NCBI RefSeq assembly: GCF_003595175.1
Contig: NZ_CP032419.1
Coordinates: forward strand, 2,356,001 to 2,420,000
Source of the DNA: Pseudomonas cavernae
GTDB taxonomy: Bacteria > Pseudomonadota > Gammaproteobacteria > Pseudomonadales > Pseudomonadaceae
Direction of reading: 5' to 3'
DNA length: 64,000 nucleotides
Made by a program: the position numbers and the translations under genes. This document shows positions 39,550-47,330 of this stretch, piece after piece; the first letter of the stretch is position 1, and the number at the start of each line of letters is the position of its first letter. Under the pieces are notes generated by a model. That model was given only the letters and a program-made list of their open reading frames with translations. It was not told the origin of the DNA and searched no databases.

Positions 39550-39885
39550 ATGAAGGGCTATCAGGTGACGTTTTATACCCAGCAGAATCGGCGGCATGCC
39601 GGGAAGATGCTGGCCGATTGGGTGGTCGGTCTGGCCAAGGAGCTGGGACTTGGCGGCGCGACCTTGGTTTCAGGCATCGAAGGATTCGGACATGACGGGC
39701 GTTTTCATTCACATCATTTCTTCGAGATGGCGGATCAGCCGATGTTGATCGTGCTGGCTCTCACCGAGGGCGAATGCGCTCGGCTGTTTCAACGCCTGGA
39801 GGCTGAGGGGCTCTCGTTGTTCTATGTGAAGGTGGCGGCGGAGTTTGGCCTGCTCGAAGGTTCTCAGCCGGCGGCAGCGTCATAG
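39550..39885 (+). CDS. DUF190 domain protein
   Basis: A 111-residue PII-like-fold DUF190 protein (GYQVTFYTQQNRRHAGKMLA; GGATLVSGIEGFGHDGRFHS). Such proteins often neighbour crcB fluoride channels and may be small-molecule sensors, but no crcB gene is seen here. ATG at 39550 has CCGGAGG upstream. It stands alone between two terminators. Function not established. Confidence 0.85.
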   Translation: MKGYQVTFYTQQNRRHAGKMLADWVVGLAKELGLGGATLVSGIEGFGHDGRFHSHHFFEMADQPMLIVLALTEGECARLFQRLEAEGLSLFYVKVAAEFGLLEGSQPAAAS

Positions 39886-39936
39886 GCGCGGCGGGCGATG
39901 GTGCCTATTCCATTCCCGTTGCACTTATTCGTGCAT

Positions 39937-39965
39937 GAAAAAGCCCCGCAATTGCGGGGCTTTTC
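39937..39965. terminator. Bidirectional terminator between DUF190 and DUF934 genes
   Basis: GAAAAAGCCCCGCAATTGCGGGGCTTTTC is a near-perfect palindrome split by AATT (core GCCCCGCA/TGCGGGGC) with flanking A and T runs, serving both convergent genes. Confidence 0.88.
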
Positions 39966-39978
39966 AAGGCTTGAAGCT

Positions 39979-40479
39979 TCAGGCCGAGCGGCGGCGGAAC
40001 AGCGGTAGCGGCTGGTCAATGGCGGCCTGATAGACCTCGGAGAACTCCTCGAAGGCTTTCAGGGCGTCGTAGGGATCGCGGTCTTCGCGCACGGCGAAGG
40101 CGTCGAAACCACAGCGCTTCATGGCGAACAGCTGGTCACGCAGCACGTCACCAATGGCGCGGACTTCACCCTGGTAGCCATAGCGCTGGCGCAGCAGGCT
40201 GGCGGTGGAGTAGTGGCGGCCGTCGGTGAAGCTCGGGAAGTTCAGGGCAATGACCTGAAAGTTGTCCAGTGCATCGGCGATTTCCTCGATTTCCTCGCCG
40301 GCATCCAGCCACACGCCGAGGCCACCGTCGCGGGCCAGCAGGGCATGGCTGTGTTCGCGCCACAGGGCCAGAGGCACGAGGTAGTCGTCGCAGTTGGTCA
40401 GACCATCCAGCGTCGTGTCCTTGGGCAGCAGATGCCAGGTTTCGTCGACGACCTGGTCGTTCTTAATGATTCGCTGCAT
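39979..40479 (-). CDS. DUF934 protein, sulfite reductase partner
   Basis: A 166-residue protein of the DUF934 family, often annotated as an oxidoreductase, that almost always follows cysI in pseudomonads. Typical segments are LPKDTTLDGL and GEVRAIGDVLRDQLFAMKRC followed by GFDAFAVREDRD. Its start overlaps the cysI 3' end by 17 bp, so the two are co-translated. No cofactor site is obvious; a role in electron delivery or sulfite reductase assembly is inferred from linkage. Confidence 0.85.
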   Translation of the reverse strand: MQRIIKNDQVVDETWHLLPKDTTLDGLTNCDDYLVPLALWREHSHALLARDGGLGVWLDAGEEIEEIADALDNFQVIALNFPSFTDGRHYSTASLLRQRYGYQGEVRAIGDVLRDQLFAMKRCGFDAFAVREDRDPYDALKAFEEFSEVYQAAIDQPLPLFRRRSA

Positions 40480-42121
40480 ATACGCGCTCCTTGAACGGGT
40501 CGATGCCGATACGGCGGAAGGTGTCGAGGAACGCTTCTTCTTCGCTACGGCTTTCGACGTAGACGTTGATGATCTTCTCGATCACATCCGGCACGGCGTC
40601 CTGCGCGAAGGATGGGCCGAGGATCTGCGCCAGGCTCGCGTCACGGCTGGCGCTGCCGCCGAGGGAGATCTGGTAGAACTCCTGGCCCTTCTTGTCCACG
40701 CCGAGGATGCCGATATGGCCGACGTGGTGGTGGCCGCAGGCATTCATGCAACCGGAGATGTTCAGGTCGATCTCGCCGATATCGAACAGATAGTCGAGAT
40801 CGTCGAAGCGCCGCTGAATGGCTTCGGCGACCGGAATCGACTTGGCGTTGGCCAGCGAGCAGAAGTCGCCGCCCGGGCAGCAGATGATGTCGGTCAACAG
40901 GCCGATATTCGGCGTGGCGAAACCCAGCTCGCGCAGCGTGCCCCAGAGGGTGAACAGCTGAGCCTGCTCGACGTCGGCGAGGATGATGTTCTGCTCGTGG
41001 GAGTTGCGCACTTCGCCGAAGCTGTAGCGGTCGGCGAGATCGGCGATGGCGTCCAACTGTTTGTCGGTGACGTCACCCGGCGCGGTACCGGTGGGTTTCA
41101 GCGACAGAGTCACGGCGGCGTAGCCGGGCTTCTTGTGGGCGACGACGTTGCGGGCGCGCCAGCGGGCGAAACCGGGGTGTTCGGCGTCGAGTTGGGCGAG
41201 GGCGGCATCCTGGTCTTCCAGGCTCTTGTAGGCTGGGTCGACGAAGTGCTGGGCAACACGCTGGACTTCAGCCTCGGTCAAAGTGGTCGGGCCGTCTTTC
41301 AGGTGCGCCCACTCGGCATCGACGCGCTCGGCGAAGATTTCCGGAGTCAGCGCCTTGACCAGAATCTTGATGCGCGCCTTGTACTTGTTGTCGCGACGAC
41401 CGTAGCGGTTGTACACCCGCAGAATGGCATCGAGATAGCTGAGCAGGTGCTGCCAGGGCAGGAATTCGTTGATGAAGCTGCCAACGATCGGGGTGCGGCC
41501 GAGGCCGCCACCGACGGAGACACGGAAACCCAGTTCACCGGCCGCGTTCTTCACCGCTTCCACGCCGATGTCGTGCACCTCGATGGCGGCACGGTCGCTC
41601 ACGGCACCGTTGACGGCGATCTTGAACTTGCGCGGCAGGTGGGTGAATTCCGGGTGGAAGGTCGACCATTGGCGAATGATCTCGCACCAGGGGCGCGGGT
41701 CGACCAGTTCATCGCGAGCCACACCGGCGAACTGGTCGGTGGTGGTATTGCGGATGCAGTTGCCGCTGGTCTGGATGGCGTGCATCTGCACGGTGGCCAG
41801 CTCGGCGAGAATTTCCGGCACGTCTTCCAGTTCAGGCCAGTTGAACTGGACGTTCTGGCGCGTGCTGATATGGGCGTAGCCCTTGTCGTAATCGCGGGCG
41901 ATTTGCGCCAGCTTGCGCACTTGGGTGGAAGACAGCAGGCCATAAGGCACGGCTACCCGCAGCATGGGTGCATAGCGCTGGATGTAGAGACCGTTTTGCA
42001 GGCGCAGCGGGCGGAATTCTTCGCCGCTCAGTTCGCCTGTCAGATAGCGGCGGGTCTGATCGCGATACTGTTTGACGCGATCTTCGACGATCCGTTGATC
42101 GTACTCATCATATACGTACAT
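40463..42121 (-). CDS. cysI: Sulfite reductase, siroheme/4Fe-4S hemoprotein subunit
   Basis: A 552-residue nitrite/sulfite reductase reducing sulfite to sulfide for cysteine synthesis. The siroheme–[4Fe-4S] cysteines are visible in IICCPGGDFCSLANAKS and NISGCMNACGHHHVGHIGIL, and the two ferredoxin-like half-domains (PLRLQNGLYIQRYAPMLRVA, HISTRQNVQFNW; SHEQNIILADVE) are complete. No flavoprotein subunit gene is adjacent, so electrons probably come from ferredoxin or another donor. It forms an operon with the DUF934 gene. Confidence 0.94.
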   Translation of the reverse strand: MYVYDEYDQRIVEDRVKQYRDQTRRYLTGELSGEEFRPLRLQNGLYIQRYAPMLRVAVPYGLLSSTQVRKLAQIARDYDKGYAHISTRQNVQFNWPELEDVPEILAELATVQMHAIQTSGNCIRNTTTDQFAGVARDELVDPRPWCEIIRQWSTFHPEFTHLPRKFKIAVNGAVSDRAAIEVHDIGVEAVKNAAGELGFRVSVGGGLGRTPIVGSFINEFLPWQHLLSYLDAILRVYNRYGRRDNKYKARIKILVKALTPEIFAERVDAEWAHLKDGPTTLTEAEVQRVAQHFVDPAYKSLEDQDAALAQLDAEHPGFARWRARNVVAHKKPGYAAVTLSLKPTGTAPGDVTDKQLDAIADLADRYSFGEVRNSHEQNIILADVEQAQLFTLWGTLRELGFATPNIGLLTDIICCPGGDFCSLANAKSIPVAEAIQRRFDDLDYLFDIGEIDLNISGCMNACGHHHVGHIGILGVDKKGQEFYQISLGGSASRDASLAQILGPSFAQDAVPDVIEKIINVYVESRSEEEAFLDTFRRIGIDPFKERVYAANH

Positions 42122-42352
42122 AAATGTTCAGTTCTCAGGCTGCTACAGCTATTCGCGCGCACGGCCGCGCACTCCTGGCGGAGTCGGGCACGATACCAGC
42201 TCAGGGGTTATGCGCAAAAGTGATGTTTTAGTATATGAATCAAACTCATGGTGCTAAGGCGGTCGGCGTGACGGATGCTCGGCTTGAGCGACTTGTCAGG
42301 CTGGGCTTAACTGCAAGGGCGAACCACCAATAACCACAAGAAGGGGGAAGCC

Positions 42353-42466
42353 ATGTCCGACCATTCCGAACCTGATAACCGTGACAGCGTCGTCGATGCG
42401 CGGGCGATTTTCGTCTTGATCCTGCTGGTCGTTGTCACGGCGGTGTACTGGGTTAGTCACCAGTAA
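42353..42466 (+). CDS. 37-residue single-pass membrane miniprotein
   Basis: ATG at 42353 preceded by AAGGGGGAAGCC opens a 37-codon frame: a charged N-terminus (SDHSEPDNRDSVVDARA), one membrane helix at about residues 19-35 (IFVLILLVVVTAVYW) and a short SHQ tail. A strong terminator begins 15 bp later, so the frame has its own ribosome site and terminator. I do not recognise a family. Orientation is probably N-in. A real small gene seems likely. Confidence 0.7.
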   Translation: MSDHSEPDNRDSVVDARAIFVLILLVVVTAVYWVSHQ

Positions 42467-42480
42467 GTTACATGTTTGCC

Positions 42481-42517
42481 AAACAAGCCGCCGCGGACAT
42501 CCGCGGCGGCTTTGTTT
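42481..42517. terminator. Terminator after membrane miniprotein
   Basis: AAACAAGCCGCCGCGGA and TCCGCGGCGGCTTTGTTT form a long GC stem with a 2-nt centre and T-rich tail, 15 bp past the miniprotein stop. Confidence 0.88.
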
Positions 42518-42596
42518 CTATGGCTTGCAGACGAGTGGTTTCATAGTGCCATTACGCGTGCAGTTATACTTGAGTGACTGTTTATAACGCAGGCTA

Positions 42597-43688
42597 GTGA
42601 AATTGAAGGGGTTGCTGCGCGCTGTTCTGATGATTGGGTGCCTGCTCGGTGTGGGCGGGGTCCATGCTGCCAGCGTGGTTTTCCTCAATCCTGGCCGCTC
42701 CAATGAAGTCTTCTGGACCAGCTATTCGCGATTCATGCAGGCCGCTGCCGACAGTTTGGGCATGGAGTTGCGGATCCTCTATGCCGAGCGCGATCCGCAT
42801 CTGATGGTGCGCCAGGCCCACCAGGTGTTGCGCGGCGAGCAGCGCCCGGACTATCTGCTGCTCGTCAATGAGGAATATGTCGGCCCCGAGATTCTGCGCC
42901 TCGCGGCGCATAGCGGGGTAAAGCTGTTCATGGTCAACAGCCGCTTGAGCGCCGATCAGCAGAAGTCGCTCGGCGCCTCTCGGGAAAAATACCCTAACTG
43001 GATCGGCAGCCTGGTTCCCAACGATGAGGAGGCCGGCTACCTGATGGCCAAGGAGCTGATCCGCGTCGAGCAGGCCAGGTCGGGGAAAACCCCCGTCGAG
43101 CTGCTGGCTTTTTCCGGAGTGAAGAGCACGCCGGCGGCTCAGCGGCGTGAGCTGGGCTTGCGCAAGGCCTTGGCGGAGCATCCTGAGGTTCGCCTGCGCC
43201 AGATGGTGCAGGGCGAATGGAAGCGGCAACGCGCCTATGAGCAGGCGAAGGTGTTGCTTTCTCGGTATCCGGGTGTGCGCCTGATCTGGGCAGCGAATGA
43301 TGAGATGGCCTTCGGTGCCATGCAGGCCCTGCAGGAGAGAGGGGGCCGGCCTGGCCATGAAGTGTTGTTTGCGACGCTGAATAATTCGCCGGAAGTTCTG
43401 CAGGCGCGCATCGACGGCCGTGTTTCGGTGTTGGTCAGCGGCCACTTCACCCTGGGCGGCTGGGCCATGGTGCTATTGCATGACTACGATGCCGGTCTCG
43501 ACTTCGCCCTGCGCGGGGGCAAGGACCGTCAGGACCCGCTGTTCATGCTGCTCGACCCTGGTCAGTCGAAAAAATTGCTGCAGCATGTGCAGCAGAAGGG
43601 ATTTAACCTGGATTTTCGCCGCTTCAGCGCCGTCGGCCATCCCGACATGCGCGACTACCAGTTTTCGCTGCGTCCGCTGTTGGACTAG
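42597..43688 (+). CDS. Orphan periplasmic substrate-binding protein (sugar-type)
   Basis: A 363-residue periplasmic binding protein of the peripla_BP_1/4 type, with signal peptide KLKGLLRAVLMIGCLLGVGG ending VHA-ASVVFLNPG. The two-lobe pattern of ribose/LacI-like binding proteins is visible (VFWTSYSRFMQAAADSLGME; LIWAANDEMAFGAMQALQER). No permease or ATPase gene is adjacent, so it may feed a sensor kinase or chemoreceptor, or a distant transporter. Start is GTG at 42597. The ligand is unknown. Confidence 0.82.
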   Translation: MKLKGLLRAVLMIGCLLGVGGVHAASVVFLNPGRSNEVFWTSYSRFMQAAADSLGMELRILYAERDPHLMVRQAHQVLRGEQRPDYLLLVNEEYVGPEILRLAAHSGVKLFMVNSRLSADQQKSLGASREKYPNWIGSLVPNDEEAGYLMAKELIRVEQARSGKTPVELLAFSGVKSTPAAQRRELGLRKALAEHPEVRLRQMVQGEWKRQRAYEQAKVLLSRYPGVRLIWAANDEMAFGAMQALQERGGRPGHEVLFATLNNSPEVLQARIDGRVSVLVSGHFTLGGWAMVLLHDYDAGLDFALRGGKDRQDPLFMLLDPGQSKKLLQHVQQKGFNLDFRRFSAVGHPDMRDYQFSLRPLLD

Positions 43689-43903
43689 ATCCCGGCCAGG
43701 TGCAGAACCAGTTTCACCAGGCCAAACAGCAGTAGCGCGAAGACGGCGGTGAACACTATGCCCAAAAAAATGAAGTGGCTGGGTTTGCCGTGGGTGAAGT
43801 CCCGTGCCCGGTTCTTCCCGCTTTGCACACCAAACGCGGCGGCCAGCACGCTTTGTAGCGTTTGGCCGAGACCGAGGGGTTTGTCGTCTTGTTCGTCGCT
43901 CAT
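43685..43903 (-). CDS. DUF2970 small membrane protein
   Basis: A 72-residue protein: charged N-terminus (MSDEQDDKPLGLGQTLQSVL), the conserved SVLAAAFGVQSGKNRARDF, and one C-terminal membrane helix (IFLGIVFTAVFALLLFGLVK). ATG at 43903 has an AGGAGG site at good spacing. The 3' end overlaps the stop of the convergent binding protein by 4 bp. Function unknown. Confidence 0.85.
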   Translation of the reverse strand: MSDEQDDKPLGLGQTLQSVLAAAFGVQSGKNRARDFTHGKPSHFIFLGIVFTAVFALLLFGLVKLVLHLAGI

Positions 43904-44008
43904 GGGCACCTCCTGCCTTCAGCATAGCCGCCAACTGGCTCGAGGCGGGAAGGCCCAGGGCCAGGCCGCGCGTGAGAGCACTGAACCTGCCCCCGAGTGT
44001 TCACCGAC

Positions 44009-45037
44009 TTACAGCTCCGCGTCCAGCGCTCGCACGCGCTTGCGTTCCAGTTCGTCGAAGCGACTGGCCTGCAGCTCGCCGATCGCCCGTTGCAGATCGC
44101 TCGGAGCGAGGCCGGACGTGTGCAAACGGTTACGTTCGACGGCGTAGTCGCTCAGACGCTGCTTCCAGGCGGCGTGCTGCTGGTCCAGTTCGGCCAGGCG
44201 ATCAGCGGCGGCACTGCCCAGAGCCTGCTCTCGGAGCTGGTGGATCGCCTCGGCGCTGGCGCCGCTTTCCTGCAGGGCGCGTGCGCTGCTGTATAGCTCG
44301 GCCTGGCGGGTGACGCGAGCGCGGGTTTCGCGCAACTCGACCGGCAGTTGCGCCTCCAGCTCGGCCTGCGCCTGGCGTTGCTGGTCGAGGCTTAGCTCTG
44401 GCTGCTGGGCGATTGCCAGGCGTTGCAGCATGTAGTCGTCTTCGACGTTTTCGCGCGCGAAGAGGGCCTCGTATTCAGCGGGGACGAAGTACTGGTCGCG
44501 CAAAGCGTTGAGGGCATCCAGGCGCTGGCGCAGGGCGCCGGCTGCCAGCGTGCCGGCGCTTTTCGGCAAGTCCTGCAGGGCGATGCGGTAGTCCACATAG
44601 CGCCGCAGCAGGTCGCGGGCCTGCGTCAGGGCCACGCCGTGCAACTGGGCAGCCAGGTCGCGATGGAGGCGTACTAGGACCTTGTCGATGCCTTCCTCTT
44701 CCAGCCCGCTCAGATAGAAGTCGAACAAGTGCAGGATGGCCTCCTCGACCAGCAGGTTGCCGCGCTCATCCACCTGTAGATGCACATCGTGTCGTGCGCC
44801 CCGTAAAGAGGCCGGCAGCGGGCCGGAGTCGGGCAGCTCGGCGACTGGTGTCTGGCGCAGGCGACTGTTGAGCACGATGGCGTGGCGGGTGCGCGGATCT
44901 GGAGTCGGGGTGGTGCGGGCCGCCGGCGTCGCGCTGGGCCGGGCCGGGGTATCCGGATACAGCGCCAGGGTGGCCCAGATGCTCAGCCCGCCCAGCCCGG
45001 CAATGGCCAGGGCGCGAAGCAAGAGCTGGTCAGGCAT
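44009..45037 (-). CDS. lifO: Lipase-specific foldase (steric chaperone)
   Basis: A 342-residue inner-membrane-anchored chaperone with one N-terminal membrane helix (about residues 6-26), a Pro/Ala/Thr-rich linker, and the helical foldase domain. The Lif signature appears as LHLFDFYLSGLEEEG. Such foldases bind the secreted lipase in the periplasm and impose its active fold before type II secretion. It lies 61 bp behind the lipase gene, the usual order, and depends on the lipase promoter. Confidence 0.93.
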   Translation of the reverse strand: MPDQLLLRALAIAGLGGLSIWATLALYPDTPARPSATPAARTTPTPDPRTRHAIVLNSRLRQTPVAELPDSGPLPASLRGARHDVHLQVDERGNLLVEEAILHLFDFYLSGLEEEGIDKVLVRLHRDLAAQLHGVALTQARDLLRRYVDYRIALQDLPKSAGTLAAGALRQRLDALNALRDQYFVPAEYEALFARENVEDDYMLQRLAIAQQPELSLDQQRQAQAELEAQLPVELRETRARVTRQAELYSSARALQESGASAEAIHQLREQALGSAAADRLAELDQQHAAWKQRLSDYAVERNRLHTSGLAPSDLQRAIGELQASRFDELERKRVRALDAEL

Positions 45038-45098
45038 GCAGTTCTCCTGTGCGGCCGGTCTGGGATGCCGGGTCGGCGGCCCAGACCGGTTCGCGCTG

Positions 45099-46052
45099 TT
45101 ACAGGCCGAGGTTCTTCAGGCGGTTGGCCTGGTTCTGCATCAGGGTTTTCGGATTGGTCTCGAACAGCGACACCAGCCCGAGAACCTGATTGTTCGCATC
45201 CAGGTGGTTCATCGTGTAGTTGTCCTTGAGCACCTTGCCGAAGTGGCTGGAGCAGCGGCCGGTAACGCCGTCATTGGGCTCGTTGAAGGCCAGGGCGGTG
45301 ATGGCGAACAGCGGGTCCGAGATGTCCACCGCAGTGGTCAGCGGGGCGGTGCCGCTCCAGGAGTACAGGCGGATGCTGTTGCCGGCGATGTTCACGGTTT
45401 CCGGGCCTTCGCCGCAGGCCGTGGTCGGCACGCCGGTTGGGAAGGCCTGGTTGTTCGCTGCGGCGCCGTTCTTGTTGAACTCGGCGAGCATGGCGCGGAC
45501 GTCGGAGTCGCTCTTGCGATTGTTCGACAGCAGATTGACCAGGTCGCCTACGGTGTTGGCGAACACGTCGAAGGCCACGCCCTGCAGGGTGCTGGGCGGG
45601 ACGACGCCGGTGACCAGGTCGGCCAGCGGCGAGCCCTTGTGCGGAGAATGCAGGGTGGTGACCGAGGCGACCAGGTCCGGGCGCACGTTCATCACGTAGC
45701 GCGCGGTCACGCCGCCCTGGCTGTGGCCGATCAGGTTGAACTTCTTGATGCCGCCGCCCGAGGCCGCGCGGATTTCTTCCAGTTGTTCGATCAGGGCTTC
45801 GCCGCGTTTGGCCGAGCTGTCGAAGGCATTGATCTTGGGCACATAGACCTTGGCGCCCTGGCTCTCCAGGGCGCTGGGAATCTTGTACCAGTAGTCGATG
45901 CCGGCGATGGTGTCGAAGGCGAAGATGCCGGGCACCAGGACAATGGGGTTCTTGGTTTGCGACTGGGTGTTGTTGCTGAACAGCCCGGCCTGGCTCTGCA
46001 GGGCGGCGCAAAGGCCGAGGGCGGCCAGGGTCGAGGCGAGGAGCTTTTTCAT
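45099..46052 (-). CDS. lipA: Secreted triacylglycerol lipase, family I
   Basis: A 317-residue alpha/beta-hydrolase with signal peptide MKKLLASTLAALGLCAALQS ending QSQA-G. The nucleophile elbow is GHSQGG (Ser about residue 111), the oxyanion strand is PIVLVPGIFAFD, and Asp (DISDPLFAI) and His (SSHFGKV) complete the triad. Two Cys (TTACGEG, GRCSS) can form the conserved disulfide. It is a foldase-dependent, type II-secreted lipase of the P. aeruginosa/P. alcaligenes class. ATG at 46052 is chosen for the signal peptide. Confidence 0.95.
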   Translation of the reverse strand: MKKLLASTLAALGLCAALQSQAGLFSNNTQSQTKNPIVLVPGIFAFDTIAGIDYWYKIPSALESQGAKVYVPKINAFDSSAKRGEALIEQLEEIRAASGGGIKKFNLIGHSQGGVTARYVMNVRPDLVASVTTLHSPHKGSPLADLVTGVVPPSTLQGVAFDVFANTVGDLVNLLSNNRKSDSDVRAMLAEFNKNGAAANNQAFPTGVPTTACGEGPETVNIAGNSIRLYSWSGTAPLTTAVDISDPLFAITALAFNEPNDGVTGRCSSHFGKVLKDNYTMNHLDANNQVLGLVSLFETNPKTLMQNQANRLKNLGL

Positions 46053-46096
46053 GGTGGGGGACCTGTGTTGAGTTCTTGTTTTGGAACTCCGCACAC

Positions 46097-46113
46097 AGCA
46101 GCGGAGGTGCCGC
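46097..46113 (-). promoter_or_regulatory. Candidate sigma-54 (-24/-12) promoter of lipA
   Basis: On the minus strand CGGCACCTCCGCTGCT keeps GGCAC and TGC with exactly 10 bp between the invariant GG and GC, as needed for sigma-54. It predicts a start about 35 nt upstream of lipA. Sigma-54 control of lipase is established in P. aeruginosa and P. alcaligenes. The match is partial in the -12 element (CTGC rather than TTGC). Confidence 0.55.
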
Positions 46114-46185
46114 TATCTAAACAGCGGCGTGGCGGTCTCGGCTTGTAAGAACTGATGAGCGACGGGCGAATGACAGGGGATAATC

Positions 46186-46201
46186 TGTGACATAAGTCAC
46201 A
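46186..46201. promoter_or_regulatory. Candidate Vfr/CRP binding site
   Basis: TGTGACATAAGTCACA is an exact TGTGA-N6-TCACA palindrome, the consensus of CRP and its Pseudomonas homologue Vfr. It lies 134 bp upstream of lipA and 104 bp upstream of the divergent AraC gene, so it could serve either. Confidence 0.65.
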
Positions 46202-46305
46202 AAAAGTGTCGGGCAGATTAGGCCGCGATTCCGGGCTTGTGTTAACCCTCGCCGCCAACAACAACCAGAGCGGCCGTATGCGCAGGCCGCCAGGGGGAAA
46301 TGCCC

Positions 46306-47085
46306 ATGCTCCCGAACGATGCCCCGATCTTGCTGTATCTGTGGGACAAACGGACCTTCTACCTCGGCCCCCTGGAGGAGCCGCTGCAACTGTCCCAGGC
46401 CGCGTCCATGCTGGTGCTGAGCCTGGATGGGCCGCTGCGTATCCGCCGCCAGGGGGATGAAGTGACGTGCCGCAGCGCGCTGCTGCCGGCCGGCTTGGCG
46501 CTGTCCGTGGATACCGGGCTGTCGCGGGTCGCGGTCTGCTACCTGGATGTCTTCGGCGAGGACTTCGCCCTGCTGGCGCCGCGTATGAGCGGGGAGGCGA
46601 TCGGGATGCGGTTCGGGCTGGACGAGGAGGCGGCCTGCGCCCAGCAGTTCGACACCTTGCATCGCGGCAGCGCCGCGCCGGAGCAGGTCTATGCCTGGCT
46701 GGAACGGCTGATCAACCCACGCCAGCAAGTGCCCGCCGGCTTCGCCCCCGACCCGCGCATCGTCCGGGTGGTGAGCCTGATCAAGGGCGATGTGGCCTGC
46801 AACCACTCCATCGACTACCTGGCGGAACAAATCGCGCTCTCGGTGCCGCGTCTGACCCAGCTGTTCCGCCAGAAGATCGGCATCCCTATCCGCCGCTACC
46901 GTCAGTGGCACCGCTTGTTTGTCAGCACCACTAGTGTGGCCCGCGGCCTGAGCCTGACCGAAGCGGCCGTGGCGGCTGGCTTCAGCGACTCGGCGCATTT
47001 CTGCCACACCTTCCGCAGCATCATCGGCATGAAGCCCTCGACCGTGCTGACGCAGCCGCAGCGCATCCGCCTGTTCGCCGGCTAG
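46306..47085 (+). CDS. AraC-family regulator divergent from lipA
   Basis: A 259-residue regulator with an N-terminal cupin-like domain (GPLRIRRQGDEVTCRSALLP) and a C-terminal double helix-turn-helix: SIDYLAEQIALSVPRLTQLF and SLTEAAVAAGFSDSAHFCHT followed by FRSIIGMKPSTV. ATG at 46306 is favoured because GGGGGAA then has proper spacing; ATG at 46300 is also possible. Divergent placement suggests it regulates the lipase operon, itself, or both; the effector is unknown. Confidence 0.88.
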   Translation: MLPNDAPILLYLWDKRTFYLGPLEEPLQLSQAASMLVLSLDGPLRIRRQGDEVTCRSALLPAGLALSVDTGLSRVAVCYLDVFGEDFALLAPRMSGEAIGMRFGLDEEAACAQQFDTLHRGSAAPEQVYAWLERLINPRQQVPAGFAPDPRIVRVVSLIKGDVACNHSIDYLAEQIALSVPRLTQLFRQKIGIPIRRYRQWHRLFVSTTSVARGLSLTEAAVAAGFSDSAHFCHTFRSIIGMKPSTVLTQPQRIRLFAG

Positions 47086-47134
47086 GCCGCATGGGGCGGT
47101 GGCCTGACTCCGTTCAGTACCGGCGAGGCTCTCA

Positions 47135-47330
47135 GAACCTGTTTACGATCTCGCGAGCTAGAGTCAAACAAGGCGCAACGACCAACGGGAGTAACAGCCG
47201 AAGGCTGGCCCGCAGGGCGAGCGTAGCGAGTCAAACGGCTGAGGAAGCGGAGTTTACGCGTTGTAAATGAGCATTCCGAAGCCGTTTTCAACGCAGTTTG
47301 ACCGACGCGCAGCAGATCGTAGACAGGTTC
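47135..47330. mobile_element. MITE-like non-autonomous element
   Basis: The 196-bp segment begins GAACCTGTTTACGATCT and ends, read inward from the other strand, GAACCTGTCTACGATCT (16 of 17 identical). Both ends are flanked by TCA (47132-47134 and 47331-47333), a 3-bp duplication of the TNA type used by some IS5-family elements. It has no coding capacity, and further inverted similarity (GTCAAAC near both ends) continues inward. The right TCA is the complement of the stop codon of the radical-SAM gene. No related transposase is in the window. Confidence 0.75.

Noticed and set aside
40394-42223. 609-codon open frame antisense to cysI
   Set aside because: No domain, no ribosome site, composition of an antisense shadow; cysI has all cofactor cysteines.
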